Below are positions 58,287 to 64,000 of a stretch of 64,000 nt of DNA, in pieces (positions within the stretch are counted from its first letter, which is position 1; every line of letters starts with the position of its first letter). The stretch is from Psychrobacillus sp. NEAU-3TGS (lineage in GTDB: Bacteria > Bacillota > Bacilli > Bacillales_A > Planococcaceae), in assembly GCF_029955155.1 (NCBI RefSeq), contig NZ_JAPNOZ010000012.1:248001-312000 (forward strand), in the 5' to 3' direction. The notes beneath the pieces are model-generated. The model made no database searches. It was not told the origin of the DNA and was given only the letters and a program-made list of their open reading frames with translations. Made by a program: the position numbers and the translations under genes.

Positions 58287-59957
58287 ATGAATACAACAAA
58301 TCAAAAAATATCGATTTTTGCGCTCGGTGGCGTAAATGAAATCGGTAAAAATATGTATGTGTTACAATCCGAGGATGACATTATCGTCATTGATTGCGGT
58401 TCTAAATTTCCAGATGAAAGTCTGTTAGGTATTGATTTAATCATCCAAGATATTTCGTACTTAAAAGAAAATCAAGAAAAAATTAGGGCACTTATTGTAA
58501 CACATGGACATGAAGATCACACGGGAGGTATCCCCTACTTCTTAAAGCAACTAAACGTCCCAATATATGCTACTAATTTAACGTTAGGGCTAATTGAAAT
58601 TAAATTAAAGGAGCATGGCCTCTTAAGATCAACAAAGTTGTTTCTAATAGATAGTGAGTCGGAGCTACAGTTTGGCACGATTAGGACAACCTTTTTTAAA
58701 ACTAGTCACAGTATTCCGGACTGTCTTGGAATAGCTTTTCATACTTCACAGGGGACAATCGTGCATACAGGAGATTTTAAGTTTGATTGGACCCCGGTTG
58801 ATAAACACGGTCCTGACATTCACAAAATGGCGGCGCTAGGCGAAAATGGTGTTTTACTGCTCCTATCCGAAAGTACGAATGCAGAAAGACCAGGTTCTAC
58901 TCCTTCGGAACAGCTCGTAGGAGATCATATAGAAGAAGCATTTCGCCATGCACCTAGGAAAGTCTTCATCTCTACATTCGCTTCCAATGTGCACCGGATT
59001 CAACAGATTGTAGATGCAGCAATTAAGACAAACCGCAAAATTGCTTTACTTGGACGTAGTATGGTCAATGTAGTAGCAGTTGCGATTGATCGGGGATACT
59101 TGGAAGTTCCTGAGGGTATGATTATAGAAGCAAATGAAGTCAACTCGATGGATCCAGAAAAAGTGGTTATTCTATGTACAGGGAGCCAGGGTGAGCCGAT
59201 GGCGGCATTATCCCGTTTATCGAGCTCAAACTTTAGGCAGGCAGAGGTTCTTCCGGAAGACACTGTCATTCTAGCAGCAGGACCCATTCCGGGGAATGAA
59301 CGGAGTATTTCTCGGATAGTAGATAATTTATTTCAACTAGGAGCTAGAGTAATTTATGGTTCCGGTAGTGTTACTGGTTTGCATGTTTCAGGACACGCGT
59401 GCCAGGAAGAGTTAAAGCTAATGCTTACGTTGATGAAACCAAAATACTTTGTCCCTATTCACGGAGAATATCGAATGCTTCATCAGCACAAATTACTAGC
59501 GGAATCTGTTGGAGTCCATTCTGAAAACATTTTCATTGTTAGTAATGGTGACGTCGTAGATATTGAGAACAATGAGGCCATTCAAACAAGAAGTGTTGAC
59601 GCTGGAAATGTTTTTGTAGATGGAATAGGTATTGGAGATGTTGGTGAAATCATCTTACGCGATCGCAAAGTACTTTCAGAAGACGGGATGCTAGTCATTG
59701 TTACGACGATAAGTAAATCAGCCGGAAAAATTATTTCTGGTCCTGATACCATTTCCAGAGGTTTTATATATGGACCAGAATCTGGTGAGCTTATTAACGA
59801 AGTGAATGAAACCGTGCAAGCAACTATTTATAAAATGAAAGACAAAAATAAAAATCAACGTGTACTGAAACAAAGCATCAAAAAATCAGTGGAGCAGCTC
59901 CTCTATTCTCGTACAAAGCGGAAGCCGATGATCCTTCCGATTATCATCGAAGTGTGA
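58287..59957 (+). CDS. rnj: Ribonuclease J family protein
   Basis: A 556-aa metallo-beta-lactamase/beta-CASP RNase. The metal motif THGHEDHTGG is complete, as in catalytically active RNase J1, and unlike the degenerate HGHADA of J2. SESTNAERPGSTPSEQ, FISTFASNVHRIQQI, GSGSVTGLHVSGHACQEELK and PIHGEYRMLHQH are further beta-CASP signatures. ATG 58287 follows GTGGAGG; the frame opens at 58182. It is not in the usual rnjA or rnjB context, so probably an extra paralog. The next gene starts 6 nt downstream. Confidence 0.88.
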   Translation: MNTTNQKISIFALGGVNEIGKNMYVLQSEDDIIVIDCGSKFPDESLLGIDLIIQDISYLKENQEKIRALIVTHGHEDHTGGIPYFLKQLNVPIYATNLTLGLIEIKLKEHGLLRSTKLFLIDSESELQFGTIRTTFFKTSHSIPDCLGIAFHTSQGTIVHTGDFKFDWTPVDKHGPDIHKMAALGENGVLLLLSESTNAERPGSTPSEQLVGDHIEEAFRHAPRKVFISTFASNVHRIQQIVDAAIKTNRKIALLGRSMVNVVAVAIDRGYLEVPEGMIIEANEVNSMDPEKVVILCTGSQGEPMAALSRLSSSNFRQAEVLPEDTVILAAGPIPGNERSISRIVDNLFQLGARVIYGSGSVTGLHVSGHACQEELKLMLTLMKPKYFVPIHGEYRMLHQHKLLAESVGVHSENIFIVSNGDVVDIENNEAIQTRSVDAGNVFVDGIGIGDVGEIILRDRKVLSEDGMLVIVTTISKSAGKIISGPDTISRGFIYGPESGELINEVNETVQATIYKMKDKNKNQRVLKQSIKKSVEQLLYSRTKRKPMILPIIIEV

Positions 59958-59963
59958 TATTTC

Positions 59964-60221
59964 ATGGAAGAAGATACAAAAGATTTACTACAGAGAGGTT
60001 ATAAGAAATATACCGGTCATGAAGTAGATGTCTATTTTCATACCGGTAAATGTACACATGCTGCCAATTGTCTAAAATATTTACCCGCTACCTTTAACAT
60101 GAATAGAAAACCTTGGATACTACCTGATGCTGCACTTAGAGAAGATGTAAAAAGAGTAATCGCAACCTGTCCAAGTGAAGCATTGATATATATAGAAAAA
60201 AATGACTCATTCTTCGTTTAA
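59964..60221 (+). CDS. YjdI-type (4Fe-4S) mono-cluster protein
   Basis: An 85-aa protein with KYTGHEVDVYFHTGKCTHAA, NCLKYLPATFNMNRKPWI and VIATCPSEALIY. The three visible cysteines in CTHAANC and TCPSEAL fit the divergent ferredoxin (Fer4_19) family, which often accompanies small N-acetyltransferases. Here it is 6 nt after an RNase J gene, an unusual pairing. The ribosome binding site is weak (GAAGTGTGAT). Confidence 0.8.
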   Translation: MEEDTKDLLQRGYKKYTGHEVDVYFHTGKCTHAANCLKYLPATFNMNRKPWILPDAALREDVKRVIATCPSEALIYIEKNDSFFV

Positions 60222-60381
60222 GTACAAAATAGCTAAAGCTCCAGTACCCTAGTCAACCTAGATTCGGGGAATCATAAAATGGAAATATGACAATAGCGGC
60301 AAACTGGCGATTATTTGCTACTGCGGAAGCCCTATTTTGAAGTATCTCCCTTCACTATTCTTCTATAGTTTCCTAACCGAT

Positions 60382-60417
60382 AAAAACGCTACTGCATTTT
60401 TTTGCAGTAGCGTTTTT
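60382..60417. terminator. Bidirectional terminator
   Basis: AAAAACGCTACTGCA and TGCAGTAGCGTTTTT are perfect complements. Confidence 0.9.
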
Positions 60418-60421
60418 ATAA

Positions 60422-61723
60422 TTATAATGTAATCGCACCAGTCAATACGGCTGCAATCGTCATGACAACGCAAGTACCAAAAGCCCATTTAAATAAGAAT
60501 TTTTGATGTTCACCAAAGTTAACTCCAACTAACCCGATTAGGATAAAGGTAGCTGGCACTAATGGAGACAGCGGGAATCCAGCAGTTGAATGTCCTAATA
60601 ATGCAGCTCGTCCTATTTCTACTGGATCAATTCCAAAACCAGCAGCTGTTTCACTCAGGATGGGAAGAATACCGAAGTAGTAAGCGTCCGGAGAAAATAC
60701 AAGGCCCATTGGAATACTAGTTAATGCTACAATAACAGGCATATGACTTCCAAGCGACTCAGGAATTACTGAAACGAGCGTCTCCGCCATCGCATCCATC
60801 ATTCCCGTTCCACTAAAAATGCCTGTGAAAATTCCTGCTGCAAAAACCATCGTACTAATCATGACAAAGTTATTTGCATGGCGTAAAATTTGATCTTGTT
60901 GTTTTTGTGCATCTGGGAAGTTAACTACTAAAGCAATGGCAAATGCTGTGGCAAATAAAATAGCAATCGGCAATATATCCATTACAAGTAAAACCATTAA
61001 TACGATAGTTAAGAAAAGATTAAACCAATAAATTTTAGAAATACCTTTTTGCTCAACAGTAGTTGCTGCTAGTTCTGCCACAGATGTGGATGGCTCTTCC
61101 AACACAATTACTCCTAGTCTTGCTCTTTCCTTCTTCCCTAACAAATAGGCAGAAAATAACGTCCACAATAAACCAGCTATCATCACGGGAATTAACGGGA
61201 TAAATAAATCTGCTACTTCCACTTGAAGGCTCGCTGCTGCTCGAACGAGCGGTCCACCCCAAGGAATAATATTCATCACCCCTGCAGCCAAAGCTACTAC
61301 GCAGGCTAGCACTAAACGACTCATCCCAAGTCGTATGTATAAAGGAAGCATGGCAGTAACAGATACCATAAACGTAGAAGAACCATCTCCATCTAAACCT
61401 ACCAATATAGTAATAACAGCAGTAGCTAAAACAACCTTCAATGGATCCCCTTTTACAAGCGTTAAAATTCGATTAATCATTGGATCAAACAAACCAACGT
61501 CAATCATTAAACCAAAATAAAGGATGGCAAAAACAATCATTACCGCAGTGGGAGTAACTTTGAGGATACCTGCCATCATCATCTCTCCCATATCAGCACC
61601 AAATCCTGCAATGAGCGCAAATACAATCGCTACCCCAATAAAAGCTACTACAACTGAGAGTCGCTTAGTAATCACTAAAAATAGAAAAGTTACAATCATC
61701 AAAAAACCCAACAAAGCCAACAT
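60422..61723 (-). CDS. citM: CitMHS-family citrate transporter (CitM/CitH-like)
   Basis: A 433-aa secondary transporter of divalent metal-citrate complexes with about twelve helices. It begins MLALLGFLMIVTFLFLVITK, close to B. subtilis CitM; VGLDGDGSSTFMVSVTAMLP and GLVFSPDAYYFGILPILSE are the two conserved loop regions. The frame opens at 61750, but AGAGGGGA points to 61723 or the TTG just before. No CitST two-component genes are adjacent. The citM label is tentative between CitM and CitH. Confidence 0.85.
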   Translation of the reverse strand: MLALLGFLMIVTFLFLVITKRLSVVVAFIGVAIVFALIAGFGADMGEMMMAGILKVTPTAVMIVFAILYFGLMIDVGLFDPMINRILTLVKGDPLKVVLATAVITILVGLDGDGSSTFMVSVTAMLPLYIRLGMSRLVLACVVALAAGVMNIIPWGGPLVRAAASLQVEVADLFIPLIPVMIAGLLWTLFSAYLLGKKERARLGVIVLEEPSTSVAELAATTVEQKGISKIYWFNLFLTIVLMVLLVMDILPIAILFATAFAIALVVNFPDAQKQQDQILRHANNFVMISTMVFAAGIFTGIFSGTGMMDAMAETLVSVIPESLGSHMPVIVALTSIPMGLVFSPDAYYFGILPILSETAAGFGIDPVEIGRAALLGHSTAGFPLSPLVPATFILIGLVGVNFGEHQKFLFKWAFGTCVVMTIAAVLTGAITL

Positions 61724-61959
61724 AAACAATAATTCCCCTCTAATACGCACGTTGAAGCACGAATTTTCTATGTATATGCAATATATTTTATAAAGTATAC
61801 ACTATTAAGTCAAGTTTAATTTTTTAGAAAATTGTAAACAATATGTGGATGCATCTTATATTTTTATTTAGCTACAGGAGAAATTACATAAATAAGTATA
61901 GATACTTACATAAAAGCCTATTCTATAAACTAAGCAAGAAATGAGAGGAGCTATTATTG

Positions 61960-63497
61960 ATGAAATTTAAACTACCTTTCAAAAAGAAACAGCAAAAATC
62001 TGAAGAAACGAATGCAGTTAAAGAAAATGTCGTTAAAGAAAATGTAGAAGTGATTGCTCCTTCAGAAAACGATTTTACTCAGTTGATAAAAGATGCTACC
62101 AATAATCCTGCTGATCTAATCATTAAATCCATTCCTCCCAATCTAACCCTTATATACATAAATAATTTAGTAAATGATCAAACGTTAAACGAGCATATTA
62201 TAACTAATCTACAAAATAATTTTTTTGAAACACCGGAAGCCATTTGGCCTGCCCTTTCGATACCAGAGGTTAATATTTCTAATGAGTTAGAAGAAACAAT
62301 CGCTTCACTAGTAAATGGAAGTGTTCTTATCTATGTGAATGGTTATTCAAAAGTGGTCTTGGCCCCTATCCTTAAACGAGAATCGCGGAGTTTATCAACG
62401 CCTGAGAATGAATCACAAGTAATTGGAGCGCAGGTCGGGTTCAATGAAAGTCTTTCCACTAATATCTCTTTGGTTCGTCGCTATATTATAAGTCCCAATC
62501 TATGTAATGAAGAGTTGAAAGTTGGTAAGCGTACACACACTTCCCTCTCTCTTTTATACATGAAGGGTATTGCTTCTGATCAAATGGTTAATACACTTCG
62601 CCAAAGGATACAAGAAGTGGATGTGGATGCTTTACTAGATAGCGCCGTACTTCTGGAAATGATTGATGACAACACGCTTTCGCCTTTTCCACAAATGCTT
62701 TTAACGGAAAGACCAGACAGGTTTTGTGATGGTCTTTTAATGGTAAATTGGGAGTCATAGTCGAAGGTAGTTCTCTGGCAATAGTTTGTCCTATAGCTTT
62801 TGTGGAATTCTTTGAGAGTAGAGAAGATCAAAATTTACGATGGCAAGTAGCCACTTTTGCTCGCTTACTAAGATTTACTGCAATTTTTCTCTCTGTTTTT
62901 CTAACACCTATCTATGTAGGGGCGCTTACATTTCATTATGAAGTAATACCCCAGGCCCTCTTAGTTCCATTGAGCGAATCGAGGGCGTTAGTCCCTTTCC
63001 CACCTGTATTTGAAGCATTACTCCTTGAGTTAATCATAGAATTGCTGAGAGAGGCTGGGGCGAGACTACCTACAAAGATCGGTCAAACAATTGGTATAGT
63101 AGGGGGTATAGTTATTGGAACAGCAGCCGTACAAGCAGGAATCACGAGTAATATTTTACTTATTTTTGTTGCTTTAAGTGCACTAGCTTCCTTTACAACA
63201 CCAAGTTATACGATGGGGAATGTCATCCGGCTAATACGTTTCCCTATCATTTTAATCGCTGGATTTTGGGGATTTTATGGAATAATGCTTGCTTTTTGTT
63301 TTCTACTCATCCATCTTTTACGTCAATCAAGCTTGGGAGCACCATATTTGTCTCCTTATTATCCACCAAGGTTGAAAGATATGCGGGATAGCATTATCAA
63401 ATTTCCCTTGCCATTTATAGCGAAAAGAGCGTCTATCACAAGACCGGCTGACCAAGAGAAATTCGATCCTGAACCCGTAAAACCGGAAAAAAGCTGA
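61960..63497 (+). pseudogene. Spore germination receptor A subunit (GerAA/GerKA), frameshifted
   Basis: The A subunit of a nutrient germinant receptor in the spore inner membrane: charged N terminus (KLPFKKKQQKSEE), soluble domain with ERPDRFCDGLL, then helices FARLLRFTAIFLSVFLTPIY, VPFPPVFEALLLELIIELLR and TKIGQTIGIVGGIVIG. Frame 61960-62760 breaks at LLMVNWES; frame 62748-63497 carries on VIVEGSSLAIVCP. Adding one A at 62739-62740 gives LLNGKLGVIVEG, the family sequence. GAGAGGAGC precedes the ATG. Confidence 0.9.
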
Positions 63498-63513
63498 ACT
63501 GAAGGTGGAATAA

Positions 63514-64000
63514 ATGAAGAGTTCAATACAAATTAACCCGAAAGATATGATTAATGCTTCTTTAGTTTTTTTTGTAGTTCATAGCGCTCAAGTCGGGGTT
63601 GGTATTCATGGGTTTCAGCGTGTTGTCTATCAAGATGCAGAAAAAGATGCCTGGATTTCTGTTCTTATTGCAGGTCTTGCCACTCATATCGTCGCTTTAT
63701 GTATGATTAAAACATTAGAAATATACGGTTCCAATGATCTTTATGGAATCCATCAAGAAGTTTACGGAAAATGGATTGGAAATTTCTTTAATGTTATTTA
63801 TATATTGTATTGTGGTATCGCATTTTTCTCCGTCTTGCGAAATTATATTGAAGTTATTCAGACATGGATTTTTCCCGGATTAGCTACGTGGTTTCTTTCT
63901 GCGACTTTAATAATAATTATTATATATGCATTTTCAGGAGGACTTCGGGTAATTGTTGGCGTTTCTTTTTTTAGTATTATGCTCGCTTTATGGATTATCC
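63514..64000 (+). CDS. Spore germination receptor B subunit (GerAB/GerKB), partial
   Basis: Starts at ATG 63514 behind GAAGGTGG and runs off the window. MKSSIQINPKDMINASLVFF, VHSAQVGVGIHGFQRVVYQD, then alternating helices show the GerB subunit of the APC-like germinant receptor family. It forms the receptor operon with the A subunit 16 nt upstream; a C-subunit lipoprotein is expected beyond the window. Confidence 0.9.
   Translation, partial: MKSSIQINPKDMINASLVFFVVHSAQVGVGIHGFQRVVYQDAEKDAWISVLIAGLATHIVALCMIKTLEIYGSNDLYGIHQEVYGKWIGNFFNVIYILYCGIAFFSVLRNYIEVIQTWIFPGLATWFLSATLIIIIIYAFSGGLRVIVGVSFFSIMLALWII

Noticed and set aside
61335-61793. Plus-strand frames opposite citM
   Set aside because: Antisense shadows of a hydrophobic membrane protein gene.

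Overview
The window comes from a low-GC, endospore-forming member of the Bacillales. It carries CotX-type coat proteins, exosporium BclA/BclB-like proteins and a GerA/GerB germinant receptor. The block ccdA - cheY-like - ccdC - yneK ... citB ... yneP - yneQ - yneR - plsY - parE - parC follows the order known from Bacillus subtilis. Protein style and the small-gene repertoire fit a Psychrobacillus/Lysinibacillus/Sporosarcina-type organism (inference; no search was run).

Layout. 0-11 kb is mixed accessory DNA: a DUF2809 protein, a broken DUF1835 gene, oxalate decarboxylase, an Xre regulator with two paralogous membrane proteins, a GNAT protein, a SnoaL-like protein, a broken ArsB-type pump, a probable type I toxin-antitoxin locus, the divergent citR/citA pair and a decayed DUF3885 gene beside a histidine phosphatase. 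11.5-15.1 kb holds a heterodimeric ABC exporter of the BmrC/BmrD kind. 15.9-27.4 kb is the conserved ccdA-to-aconitase stretch with added small genes: the DUF1659/DUF2922/YvrJ trio, Sco, MscL, a lytic transglycosylase and YfkAB. 28-40.5 kb is an inserted catabolic-looking unit. A large STAND/BTAD regulator precedes a five-gene branched-chain-type ABC importer and four genes for acyl-CoA or ketide-type chemistry (KAS III-like, alpha/beta hydrolase, SDR, acyl-CoA ligase). It has a cre-like site and two strong hairpins. 40.5-47 kb returns to the conserved backbone (yneP, yneQ, yneR, plsY, parE, parC). 47-52.3 kb is rich in spore-surface genes (two BclA/B-like, two CotX-like) plus CopC/CopD. 52.3-54.4 kb is an AT-rich gene graveyard with an MCP remnant. 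54.3-64 kb carries a K+ channel overlapped by a 33-aa zinc-knuckle-like peptide, a deleted catalase, an amino-acid permease, an extra RNase J, a mini-ferredoxin, a CitM-type citrate transporter and a GerA/GerB locus cut by the window end.

A theme across the window is that at least six otherwise intact genes (DUF1835, arsB-like, citA, livM, acyl-CoA ligase, gerA) are broken by exactly one missing base, always where a run of identical bases looks one too short. The katE remnant shows the same defect. This points either to systematic indel error in the assembly or to a burst of real decay, so those genes are probably functional if the sequence is corrected. Citrate metabolism recurs (citR/citA, aconitase, CitM), and the carbon-source-linked importer carries a probable CcpA site.
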